A stretch of 15,818 nt of DNA from Thermodesulfobacteriota bacterium. Its GTDB lineage: Bacteria > Desulfobacterota_D > UBA1144 > Nemesobacterales > UBA2774. The stretch's first letter is position 1. Each line of letters starts with the position of its first letter. The DNA lies in NCBI GenBank assembly GCA_039028315.1, contig JBCCIH010000025.1, forward strand, positions 1 to 15,818, in the 5' to 3' direction. Positions 7,570 to 13,255 of this stretch are shown in pieces. The position numbers and the translations under genes are program-made. A model generated the notes under the pieces. The model had not been told where the DNA came from and made no database searches. It saw nothing but the letters and a program-made list of their open reading frames with translations.

Positions 7570-8301
7570 CTAGGCTGTTTTAGCTTCACTATCAGATTCT
7601 TCTTCAGTATAGAGGATCTTTTGGCAGCTAGGACATTGTATTATTTTTGTATATGTGAGGATTTCATTAAACATCTGTGCAGGCACATTCATGTAGCATC
7701 CCGTACAAACTTCATTTTTGGCGACTGCTAAGATTTCTCCATTATTTTTATCAAATATCTTGTGATAAAGAGGTACAATTTCCGGATCAAGAGTCTGAAG
7801 AGTCTTTTCTTTCAGTTCTTTTTTAGGCTCATATGAATTTTTAACTTCTTCAAGCTCAAGGGTGTACTCATCTATCTTTTCTTTAGATTCAGCCTCCTTA
7901 GAGGCTAGGGCTTCAGATTGTTTTGCAATTTCATTCTCTAATGTTTCTAGTTTTTCCATTTCTTCCAGAAGCTTTTCTTCCAGATCTGAATTAGACCTTT
8001 TGGTCTCGGTTATTTCTTTCTGAAGCGCTTGATATTCTTTATGTGTTTTAATTTCGAAAAGTTTTTCTTCAGATTTCTTTATGCTTTCTTCGTTTTCACT
8101 GACTTCATTTTCAAGGTTTGATTTTAAGGTGGTGAGTTCTTGTTTTTGATTATTTAAATTTTCTAGTGCTTCTTTTGAGGATTTTAGTTCTTGTTCTAAG
8201 GCGGATATTCTTTCCGGATAGTCATTAAGGTGGACTTCTAATTCGCTGAGCTCCATATCAATCTTTTGGAGCGCCTCGAGAACCAATATTTGTTCTCTCA
8301 T
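7570..8301 (-). CDS. Coiled-coil protein with C-terminal C4 zinc ribbon
   Basis: The 243-residue protein has a long acidic coiled coil, rich in Glu, Lys and Leu heptads, over about residues 10-175. A compact zinc-ribbon tail follows, with Cys199-x2-Cys202 (CTGC) and Cys223-x2-Cys226 (CPSC). This layout is the C4-type zinc-ribbon family (DUF164, the CdsZ/HP0958 group). HP0958 of Helicobacter is a member linked to flagellar gene expression and RNA binding; in most bacteria the role is unknown. Genes of this family are often found next to the RNase P RNA gene, as here with rnhA between them. The ATG has a strong GGAGGGAGA ribosome site. There is no signal peptide, so the protein is cytosolic. 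Confidence 0.88.
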   Translation of the reverse strand: MREQILVLEALQKIDMELSELEVHLNDYPERISALEQELKSSKEALENLNNQKQELTTLKSNLENEVSENEESIKKSEEKLFEIKTHKEYQALQKEITETKRSNSDLEEKLLEEMEKLETLENEIAKQSEALASKEAESKEKIDEYTLELEEVKNSYEPKKELKEKTLQTLDPEIVPLYHKIFDKNNGEILAVAKNEVCTGCYMNVPAQMFNEILTYTKIIQCPSCQKILYTEEESDSEAKTA

Positions 8302-8339
8302 TTCTCCCTCCGTCTTACTTCATCGAATAAATTTATTTG

Positions 8340-8369
8340 ATTATAATGGTTGGAAATTCTCTTTGTAGA
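8340..8369 (-). promoter_or_regulatory. Probable promoter of the zinc-ribbon/rnhA unit
   Basis: On the minus strand TCTACA (8369-8364, four of six) lies 18 bases before a perfect TATAAT (8345-8340). Transcription would start near 8333 and give a leader of about 30 bases ending in the strong ribosome site. The remaining intergenic stretch between here and the tRNA holds no recognisable gene. Confidence 0.45.
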
Positions 8370-8469
8370 AGAAAATTCAAATATGTGAATTATTAAGTTT
8401 TCTTTTATCTCTCTTTGTGTATCCATCAACTCTACTAACTTTTTAGTTCTAAGCACTTAATACATTTTA

Positions 8470-8499
8470 CCTGCTAAAGATACTTTTTGCCTTCTAAAG
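8470..8499. repeat. Pair of 10-base direct repeats spaced 20 bases apart
   Basis: CCTGCTAAAG at 8470-8479 and CCTTCTAAAG at 8490-8499 differ at one base and are offset by exactly 20 bases, about two helical turns. They sit between the tRNA 3' end and the zinc-ribbon gene. They could be a protein-binding site or chance. No T-rich terminator is visible for the tRNA here. Confidence 0.35.
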
Positions 8500-8504
8500 A
8501 AGTA

Positions 8505-8578
8505 TGGGCCCACCCGGACTCGAACCAGGGACCAACGGATTATGAGTCCGCCGCTCTAACCAACTGAGCTATGGGCCC
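8505..8578 (-). tRNA. tRNA with CAU anticodon, probably tRNA-Ile2 (lysidine type)
   Basis: The cloverleaf folds completely. The acceptor stem GGGCCCA pairs with TGGGCCC. The D arm is GCTC/GAGC. The anticodon stem GCGGA pairs with TCCGT around the loop CTCATAA. The variable loop is TGGTC, and the T arm CCTGG/CCGGG surrounds TTCGAGT. The CAT anticodon allows initiator Met, elongator Met or Ile2. The seven-base G/C-rich acceptor stem, the anticodon arm and the TTGGTC stretch resemble E. coli ileX/ileY more than the Met tRNAs. In Ile2 the anticodon C is changed to lysidine by TilS so that AUA is read as Ile. The 3' CCA is not encoded: the bases after the discriminator A are TAC. Confidence 0.93.
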
Positions 8579-8602
8579 TCAGCATAATTAAGTGAACTTA
8601 TT

Positions 8603-8631
8603 ATATTAAGTAAGTATACAGACCTTGTCAA
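8603..8631 (-). promoter_or_regulatory. Promoter of the tRNA gene
   Basis: A perfect TTGACA on the minus strand (8631-8626) is followed after 17 bases by TAATAT (8608-8603). An alternative TATAAT (8605-8600) has a 20-base spacer, which is less favourable. Transcription would begin about 15-20 bases before the tRNA 5' end. Confidence 0.55.
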
Positions 8632-8667
8632 TAAACGCTTGATTTGGGGATGATAATAGAAGATGTA

Positions 8668-9543
8668 TCAACGTTTTGCTGAATAGTTTTCAGCCTTAAG
8701 GTGTTTATAGTACTCAAGTACTTTAGCTATGTAGTCGGTAGTTTCAGGGTATGGGGGTATTGTGAAGCCATGCTTAATTACAGAACCCTTGCCAGCGTTA
8801 TAGGCTGCCAGCGAGAGCTTAAGGTCGCCGTCAAAGTAATCAAGCAGGTCTTTTAGATATTCCACCCCACCTTCCATGTTCTCTTTTGCATCGAAGGGAT
8901 CATTGACACCATAATCGCTAGCTGTTGCAGGTATAAGCTGCATTATGCCTTGAGCGTTTTTAGGAGATACAGCGTCTGGGTCAAAGTTTGATTCAGCTTT
9001 GATTACTGCTTTAACTAGATATGGATCAACTTTATGTTTTTCGCTTATAAGTATTATGTCCCTATCATATTCCGTCACAAATCCGTTTGATAGATCCACT
9101 CCGCTCTCGGGCCTGTTGATCTTATATTTTGCAAGCGATGCTCTGTTGAACACGACGGTAGGCATTTTATTATTACACTCAAGAGTTTCATGAGTTCCGG
9201 ACCTATCTATGAGGATCATGCAATTTGCTATCTCTAAAACCTGAATATATTCGCTCTTTATCAGGTCCAATCTGTCACCAGGAAGATATTTACCTATCTC
9301 ACCTGTGATTGGGTTTTTAATTAGCGCTTTAGTTGATTTCCCGCTTGTAAGAGTGCCAAGCACTACAAGTTCAAGCTCAGACTTAGAAACTTCTATGGAC
9401 AGAAGTTCATTTTCCTCGAGAGTTTCCTGATATACAGATGGATCGTCAGAGAAACTGCCGACGGTGTCCTGGGCATATGATAAATCTGCCATAAGTAGTA
9501 ATAAAAGTGGGAATGCCAATAAAAACAGGATGTTTTTCTTCAT
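8668..9543 (-). CDS. Secreted lytic transglycosylase (SLT domain) with N-terminal GspC/PilP-like domain
   Basis: Residues 1-24 form a signal peptide (basic MKKN, a leucine-rich core, SYA before the cut), so the protein goes to the periplasm. Residues about 165-285 are a soluble lytic transglycosylase domain. The catalytic glutamate is Glu184 in VIKAESNFDP, followed by AQGIMQLIPATA (197-208) and LAAYNAGKGSV (245-255), as in Slt and MltC. Such enzymes cleave peptidoglycan and leave 1,6-anhydro ends. Residues about 57-122 (LVVLGTLTSGKSTKALI, then GEIGKYLPGDRL, then ILI) resemble the homology-region fold of the type II secretion protein GspC and the pilus protein PilP. That part of the call is by eye. 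No lipobox cysteine is present. The gene has its own promoter, but the ATG lacks a good ribosome site. Confidence 0.9.
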   Translation of the reverse strand: MKKNILFLLAFPLLLLLMADLSYAQDTVGSFSDDPSVYQETLEENELLSIEVSKSELELVVLGTLTSGKSTKALIKNPITGEIGKYLPGDRLDLIKSEYIQVLEIANCMILIDRSGTHETLECNNKMPTVVFNRASLAKYKINRPESGVDLSNGFVTEYDRDIILISEKHKVDPYLVKAVIKAESNFDPDAVSPKNAQGIMQLIPATASDYGVNDPFDAKENMEGGVEYLKDLLDYFDGDLKLSLAAYNAGKGSVIKHGFTIPPYPETTDYIAKVLEYYKHLKAENYSAKR

Positions 9544-9577
9544 ATAGGCATGCAGCTCAACAGCAATATATACATTC

Positions 9578-9606
9578 AGAATATATGATTAAGCCTTAAA
9601 TGTAAA
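9578..9606 (-). promoter_or_regulatory. Probable promoter of the transglycosylase gene
   Basis: On the minus strand TTTACA (9606-9601, five of six) is followed after 17 bases by TATTCT (9583-9578, four of six). The start would fall near 9571, leaving about 27 bases of leader before the ATG. It lies just beyond the terminator of the upstream DUF35-like gene, so the transglycosylase is transcribed separately. Confidence 0.5.
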
Positions 9607-9628
9607 CAATTAAAATGGTATAAATACA

Positions 9629-9665
9629 AAAGGGCTACACATTATTTGCTAATGTATAGCCCTTT
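9629..9665 (-). terminator. Rho-independent terminator of the DUF35-like gene
   Basis: A 16-base stem (9629-9644 with 9650-9665) encloses a five-base loop. On the minus strand the stem is fully paired with one G-U wobble and is followed by TTTTGTATTTAT. On the plus strand the same position is a C-A mismatch. This favours use as the minus-strand terminator, about 25 bases after the DUF35-like stop codon. Confidence 0.88.
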
Positions 9666-9689
9666 ATTCTATGTCGGTTAGAAAATTTT

Positions 9690-10106
9690 CTACTTTTTCT
9701 GTGTAATTGGATAAAACTTATAGGATTTAACGTCTTTTCCTTCTTTTGTCTTTTTTACTGTTCCCACTGTTACGCCCATTTTCTCGCCGATGTTTAGACT
9801 CTCAGGGTCATCAACTTCGACCTGAGCCATTACTCTCACACCTTCAGGAAAATCGACTAACGCCAGCGCATAGGGGACTGGAAACTCCGGCATACTTCTT
9901 CTTACGACTGTAAATGAATGAAGCTCACCCTCAGCGCTAAGCATCCTCTCTTCAATCTCGTCTGAGAAGCTAACAGGGTCTGCCATATATTTTGGAAATG
10001 TATAATTATCCGACTCCTTAGAATATCCAGCAACTAACCTTACATTGCCGCCTCTGTCAGTTGCGAATAACTCCGGAAACATTACCTCTTCATGATTCTC
10101 TGCCAT
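9690..10106 (-). CDS. DUF35-like OB-fold protein lacking the zinc-ribbon cysteines
   Basis: The 138-residue protein matches the acyl-CoA-associated OB-fold family (DUF35, ChsH2-like) in its C-terminal half. GELHSFTVVRRSMPEFPVPYALALVDFPEGVRVMAQV is followed by IGEKMGV and a final strand with YKFYP. Family members partner with thiolases or MaoC-like hydratases in acyl-CoA, steroid or isoprenoid chemistry. They usually start with a rubredoxin-like zinc ribbon containing two CxxC pairs. Here the corresponding region (about residues 24-45, LVAGYSKESDNYTFPKYMAD) keeps the FP landmark, but the whole protein has no cysteine, so it cannot bind zinc that way. No thiolase gene is adjacent. AAGGAG lies 11 bases and GAGG two bases before the ATG. 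The gene stands alone, ends in a strong terminator and diverges from thiD. Confidence 0.8.
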   Translation of the reverse strand: MAENHEEVMFPELFATDRGGNVRLVAGYSKESDNYTFPKYMADPVSFSDEIEERMLSAEGELHSFTVVRRSMPEFPVPYALALVDFPEGVRVMAQVEVDDPESLNIGEKMGVTVGTVKKTKEGKDVKSYKFYPITQKK

Positions 10107-10190
10107 AACCTCAATCTCTCCTTAGCAAATTTTAAGTGGGATATATATTACATCCATTTTAAATTAAGTCTAGAGTACATTTGTGCTTGT

Positions 10191-10219
10191 TTGTAAAGGA
10201 TTTAAAATCTTAGTAGAAT
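10191..10219 (+). promoter_or_regulatory. Candidate thiD-folD promoter placing the start at the thiD ATG
   Basis: TTGTAA at 10191-10196 (four of six) is followed after 17 bases by TAGAAT at 10214-10219 (five of six). The predicted start is near 10226, about two bases before the ATG at 10228. No ribosome site precedes that ATG. No TPP riboswitch core is visible between the two divergent genes. Confidence 0.45.
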
Positions 10220-10227
10220 AGATTGCC

Positions 10228-11028
10228 ATGAGCCAAACAGTTCCAAGGGCACTCACTATCGCAGGCTCAGATTCTGGAGGAGGCGCCGGGATCCAGGCTG
10301 ATCTAAAAACATTTACAGCTCTGGGAGTATATGGCATGTCTGCAATCACATCTGTAACCGCTCAAAACACTCAGGGAGTCCAAGAGATTTTCAATTTGCC
10401 GCCCGAGTTGGTAGAGCAACAGATGGATTCAGTTTTGAGCGATATTGGAGTCGATGCGGTAAAAATTGGTATGCTCTCGACTAAAGAAATTATCTTAGCG
10501 GTTTCAAAAAAAATCACAGAGTTTGATCTAAAAAACCTTGTTTTAGATCCTGTTATGATAGCAAAAGGCGGAGAGGATCTACTTCAAAAAGAGGCGGAGC
10601 AAACTTTAATAGATGAGCTATTGCCCAACACTTATCTTTTAACACCAAATAATCCGGAGGCAGGGGTTTTATGCGGGATTGAAATAAATTCAATTGACGA
10701 TATGAAAGAGGCAGCTAAAAGTATAAAAGCACTAGGTCCCCAAAATGTATTAATCAAAGGAGGTCATCTTGACCCTTCCCAAAATGCAGTTGATATTTTA
10801 TATGACGGCAAAGAGTTTTATGAATTTAAATCAGAACGAATAAATACAAAAAATACTCATGGCACAGGCTGCACTTATTCTGCAGCAATATGCGCTGGGC
10901 TTGCAAAAGGCTTATCTCTTGTAGAAGCTATTGCCGGTGCAAAAGAGTATATAAACTTAGCTATTAAAAATTCATTTGAGATAGGAAGCGGACACGGACC
11001 GCTCAATCATTTTTGGAAAATATTGTAA
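10228..11028 (+). CDS. thiD: Hydroxymethylpyrimidine/phosphomethylpyrimidine kinase
   Basis: The 266-residue ribokinase-fold enzyme phosphorylates HMP and then HMP-phosphate to the diphosphate that supplies the pyrimidine half of thiamine. The start ALTIAGSDSGGGAGIQADLK holds the substrate-binding segment typical of ThiD, followed by TSVTAQNTQGV. DPVMIAKGG and LLTPNNPEA are family signatures. The catalytic anion-hole motif is THGTGCTYSAA near the C-terminus. The length is normal, with no ThiE or ThiN fusion. The only plausible start is the ATG at 10228. It has no Shine-Dalgarno sequence and may begin a leaderless message. folD follows with its ribosome site overlapping the thiD stop codon, so the two are probably cotranscribed. 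Other thiamine genes are absent from the window. Confidence 0.95.
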   Translation: MSQTVPRALTIAGSDSGGGAGIQADLKTFTALGVYGMSAITSVTAQNTQGVQEIFNLPPELVEQQMDSVLSDIGVDAVKIGMLSTKEIILAVSKKITEFDLKNLVLDPVMIAKGGEDLLQKEAEQTLIDELLPNTYLLTPNNPEAGVLCGIEINSIDDMKEAAKSIKALGPQNVLIKGGHLDPSQNAVDILYDGKEFYEFKSERINTKNTHGTGCTYSAAICAGLAKGLSLVEAIAGAKEYINLAIKNSFEIGSGHGPLNHFWKIL

Positions 11029-11033
11029 AGGAG
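11028..11033 (+). promoter_or_regulatory. Shine-Dalgarno site that fixes the folD start
   Basis: AAGGAG begins at the last base of the thiD stop codon and lies six bases before the ATG at 11040. This selects that ATG over the upstream in-frame ATG at 11013, which would lie inside thiD and add nine residues not found in FolD. Confidence 0.8.
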
Positions 11034-11039
11034 CATGTC

Positions 11040-11891
11040 ATGGCTGAAATAATTGATGGGAAAAAGGTATCTGAACATATAAGGGCAGAGATTGCTCAGG
11101 GTGTAGAGAAGTTAAAAGATGAAACTGGAATCACCCCAGGTCTGGCCGCAGTGCTAGTCGGTGATGACCCAGCTTCAGAAATCTATGTAAGAAATAAAAG
11201 AAAAGCGTGCGCCACAGCCGGAATGTATTCTGAAGAACATAAGCTGCCGGCTGAGACTAAAGAGCAGGAGCTTCTAAATCTTGTGGATAGATTGAACAAC
11301 GATCCAAACATTCATGGAATTTTGGTACAGCTCCCTCTACCTGATCATATAGATGAGACGAAAGTTCTAAGAGCTGTTACTCCTCTAAAAGATGTAGACG
11401 GGTTTCATCCATACAACGTTGGACTTTTAGTTGAAGGAAACCCAAGATTTATTTCCTGCACCCCTCATGGAATCATCAAAATGCTTGAGTTCTATAATAT
11501 AGACATAACTGGAAAAGAAGCTGTTGTAGTAGGAAGAAGTAACATCGTTGGAAAGCCAGTATCTATGCTTCTTCTTCACCGCCATGCCACTGTTACAATC
11601 TGTCATTCGCGAACAAAGCCACTTGAGGAAGTGACTCGAACAGCCGACATTCTGGTTGCTGCAATCGGAAGGGCAAATTTTATTACCGGCGATATGGTCA
11701 AGGATGGAGCTGTTGTGATTGATGTTGGAATTAACCGTAACGAGGACGGGAAACTGGTGGGTGATGTAGATTTTGAGGCAGTATCTCAAAAGGCCTCATA
11801 CATTACACCTGTTCCGGGAGGGGTAGGGCCGATGACCATCTCGATGCTCTTGTGGAACACACTTGAGTCTGCAAAAAACAGCTCGCAGTAA
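11040..11891 (+). CDS. folD: Methylenetetrahydrofolate dehydrogenase/methenyltetrahydrofolate cyclohydrolase
   Basis: The 283-residue bifunctional enzyme interconverts 5,10-methylene-, 5,10-methenyl- and 10-formyl-tetrahydrofolate, supplying one-carbon units for purines and formyl-Met. The catalytic Tyr49 and Lys53 are in YVRNKRKAC. ILVQLPLPDHI and DVDGFHPYNVGLL form the folate site. VVVGRSNIVGKPVSMLL is the NAD(P)-binding turn, followed by TICHSRT. TPVPGGVGPMT near the C-terminus is the second family signature. Length and motif order are standard and all key residues are present. It shares an operon with thiD. No terminator hairpin is visible downstream; the gap that follows is the A+T-rich region with DnaA-box-like repeats. 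Confidence 0.97.
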   Translation: MAEIIDGKKVSEHIRAEIAQGVEKLKDETGITPGLAAVLVGDDPASEIYVRNKRKACATAGMYSEEHKLPAETKEQELLNLVDRLNNDPNIHGILVQLPLPDHIDETKVLRAVTPLKDVDGFHPYNVGLLVEGNPRFISCTPHGIIKMLEFYNIDITGKEAVVVGRSNIVGKPVSMLLLHRHATVTICHSRTKPLEEVTRTADILVAAIGRANFITGDMVKDGAVVIDVGINRNEDGKLVGDVDFEAVSQKASYITPVPGGVGPMTISMLLWNTLESAKNSSQ

Positions 11892-12102
11892 ACTATAAGT
11901 AAATAATATTTGTGGATAACCTGCTCTAAAAACACACTGATTCTATTCACAATAATACTATGATGTGCTTAATTATACTTATAAGTGCCTATAATTGTTG
12001 TATATATAGTGTAAATGCCAATATTCCTAATGTGGACAAATAGCTTGATTTTTTGTTGCTAAGTTGTTGATTGATTGTGAATTAATGTGAACTAGCTGTG
12101 AA
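11892..12102. other. A+T-rich gap with a cluster of DnaA-box-like sequences
   Basis: The 211-base gap between convergent folD and folK is about 28% G+C and has no ORF. It holds TGTGGATAA at 11911-11919, the exact reverse complement of the DnaA box TTATCCACA. Near-matches to TTATNCACA are CTATTCACA at 11943-11951 (plus), TTAAGCACA at 11972-11964 (minus) and TTGTCCACA at 12039-12031 (minus). Three phased copies, TGTGAATTA (12076), TGTGAACTA (12086) and TGTGAATTA (12097), sit 10 and 11 bases apart; the last runs three bases into folK. An A+T-rich core of TA steps with the palindrome ACTTATAAGT lies at about 11965-12015. This is the composition expected of an origin or other DnaA-binding site, but dnaA, dnaN, rpmH and gidA are not in the window, and the flanking genes point inward. 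Confidence 0.4.
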
Positions 12103-12585
12103 TTAATCCACTATCTTAATTACGGCTTTATCATCGTTGATGTTTTTTAGTAACTCAGATACTGTGAGTTTATATTCAGGATGAACAAACTCGGGATCAA
12201 TCTCGCAAATAGGCTCTAACACAAAACGCCTTAGGTGCGCTCTTGGGTGAGGGATCTGGAGCCCATCATTTTTTGAGAGCAGATCATCGTAAAATATTAT
12301 GTCTAGATCGATGATTCTTGGCTCCCACTTCTCGTGTCTCTCTCGTCCAAGTTTATGTTCAATCTTATTGAGTTCTGAAAGCAGCTCATATGGTGGCAGT
12401 TCGGTATCGATTTCAGCCGCAAGATTTATAAACTCTGGCTGGTCCTCTTTGCCCACTGGTTCAGTTTCATAGAAAGATGAAACTTTGACTACTTTCGAAA
12501 AGGCTCCCATCTCATCTATAGCTTTCTTGCAGTTTTCGATCCTATCTCCAAGATTGGATCCGATGCTGATATATACTAGACTCAT
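12103..12585 (-). CDS. folK: 6-hydroxymethyl-7,8-dihydropterin pyrophosphokinase
   Basis: The 160-residue enzyme transfers pyrophosphate from ATP to hydroxymethyldihydropterin, the step before dihydropteroate synthase in folate synthesis. The start VYISIGSNLGDRIENCKKAI and FYETEPVGKEDQPEFINLAAEI form the pterin site. The family signature is KWEPRIIDLDIIFYDD, with the magnesium-binding Asp pair in DLD; the usual Gly or Ala before PR is Glu here. IPHPRAHLRRFVLEPICEIDP closes the ATP site. Length is normal and there is no FolB or FolP fusion. The ATG at 12585 lacks a clear ribosome site. It diverges from the pterin dehydratase gene over 73 bases, which suggests shared control of two pterin genes. 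Confidence 0.96.
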   Translation of the reverse strand: MSLVYISIGSNLGDRIENCKKAIDEMGAFSKVVKVSSFYETEPVGKEDQPEFINLAAEIDTELPPYELLSELNKIEHKLGRERHEKWEPRIIDLDIIFYDDLLSKNDGLQIPHPRAHLRRFVLEPICEIDPEFVHPEYKLTVSELLKNINDDKAVIKIVD

Positions 12586-12646
12586 AGTAGTTAAACTTAA
12601 ATCACAATCCTTTGACTATCTAGGTGTTTTCATTAATTTATATAAA

Positions 12647-12653
12647 AAGGAGG
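12647..12653 (+). promoter_or_regulatory. Strong Shine-Dalgarno site that fixes the pterin dehydratase start
   Basis: AAGGAGG lies five bases before the ATG at 12659. The reading frame is open further upstream, but that extension is antisense to folK and has no ribosome site, so 12659 is the true start. A TTGACT at 12612-12617 could be a -35 element, but no good -10 lies at the right distance. Confidence 0.85.
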
Positions 12654-12658
12654 CAATT

Positions 12659-12937
12659 ATGTCACTACTTTCAGAAAATGAAATTGCTCAAGGTCTTTCA
12701 TCTCTTGATGGCTGGACACAAGTTGGCAATCAAATTACAAAGCAGTTTAAATTTAAAAACTTCGTTGGATCAATGGGGTTTGTAACAAAAGTTGGAATTC
12801 TAGCGGAAAGAGTAGATCACCACCCGGATATAATGATTGAATACAGCAAAGTTACTATTACACTTTCCACACACAGTGAGGGCGGACTTACGGAGAAAGA
12901 CTTTAGCTTAGCTACTGAAATACAAGAGGTATCTTAA
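12659..12937 (+). CDS. phhB: Pterin-4a-carbinolamine dehydratase
   Basis: The 92-residue protein dehydrates 4a-hydroxytetrahydrobiopterin and thereby recycles the pterin cofactor of aromatic amino acid hydroxylases. In bacteria without such hydroxylases the family is also tied to pterin or molybdopterin metabolism. The active-site signature is complete: Glu-x3-His-His-Pro in AERVDHHPD, then after five residues Tyr, after nine more His (in TLSTHSEGG), and after eight more Asp (in TEKDFSLA). The N-terminal half (LSSLDGWTQ, then KFKNFVGSMGFVTKVG) is also typical. No phenylalanine hydroxylase gene is in the window. The divergent folK and nearby folD give it a pterin/folate setting. Its stop directly abuts the stop of the convergent membrane protein gene, with no base between. 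Confidence 0.94.
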   Translation: MSLLSENEIAQGLSSLDGWTQVGNQITKQFKFKNFVGSMGFVTKVGILAERVDHHPDIMIEYSKVTITLSTHSEGGLTEKDFSLATEIQEVS

Positions 12938-13237
12938 TTAAGGCTCGGGTTTCGTGTCTTTTTCTATCACTTCATAATCGTTCTCGTCAAGAGTGATAGT
13001 ATGACTGCCGTCAGGGTTTTCCGTAACCTTGTCCGGCTTTTTAGAGCCAAAAGATGTTACAAACCTAAGTATCCCAAGAATAATTACACCTATAGCTACC
13101 ACTATGCCGATGAATAAACCGAAAACTGCCAGCACTCCGATAACTAATAAAACCAGAAGTATCATCAGCGGCACTGCGTAGAAAGGAGGCTTTCCTCCTC
13201 TCTTAAATTGATAAAAGTTTATTTGTCTGTTGCTCAT
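12938..13237 (-). CDS. Small membrane protein of unknown function
   Basis: I do not recognise a family. The 99-residue protein has a basic start (MSNRQINFYQFKRGGKPP). A long hydrophobic stretch at about residues 20-61, rich in Ile, Val and Leu with Gly breaks, could form two close membrane helices or one helical hairpin. A polar acidic tail from about residue 66 (SKKPDKVTENPDGSHTITLD, ending EKDTKPEP) follows. The pattern NPDGSHTITLDENDYEVIE resembles a short beta element. The gene begins 18 bases after the secA stop with AGGGA as a ribosome site and is probably cotranscribed with secA. An envelope role is possible but is inference from position and hydrophobicity only. Confidence 0.78.
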   Translation of the reverse strand: MSNRQINFYQFKRGGKPPFYAVPLMILLVLLVIGVLAVFGLFIGIVVAIGVIILGILRFVTSFGSKKPDKVTENPDGSHTITLDENDYEVIEKDTKPEP

Positions 13238-13255
13238 AGTATTCCCTATTTTCTC

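Noticed and set aside
8505..8578. Elongator or initiator tRNA-Met
   Set aside because: The CAU anticodon allows it, but the variable region and anticodon arm look more like tRNA-Ile2. Initiator features such as an unpaired first acceptor position are absent because the first pair is G-C.
10107..10227. TPP riboswitch upstream of thiD
   Set aside because: No CUGAGA/ACCUGA-type conserved cores are visible and the spacing to the ATG is too small.
12485..12658. N-terminal extension of the pterin dehydratase reading frame
   Set aside because: The extension is antisense to folK, unlike the family N-terminus, and a strong AAGGAGG site precedes the ATG at 12659.
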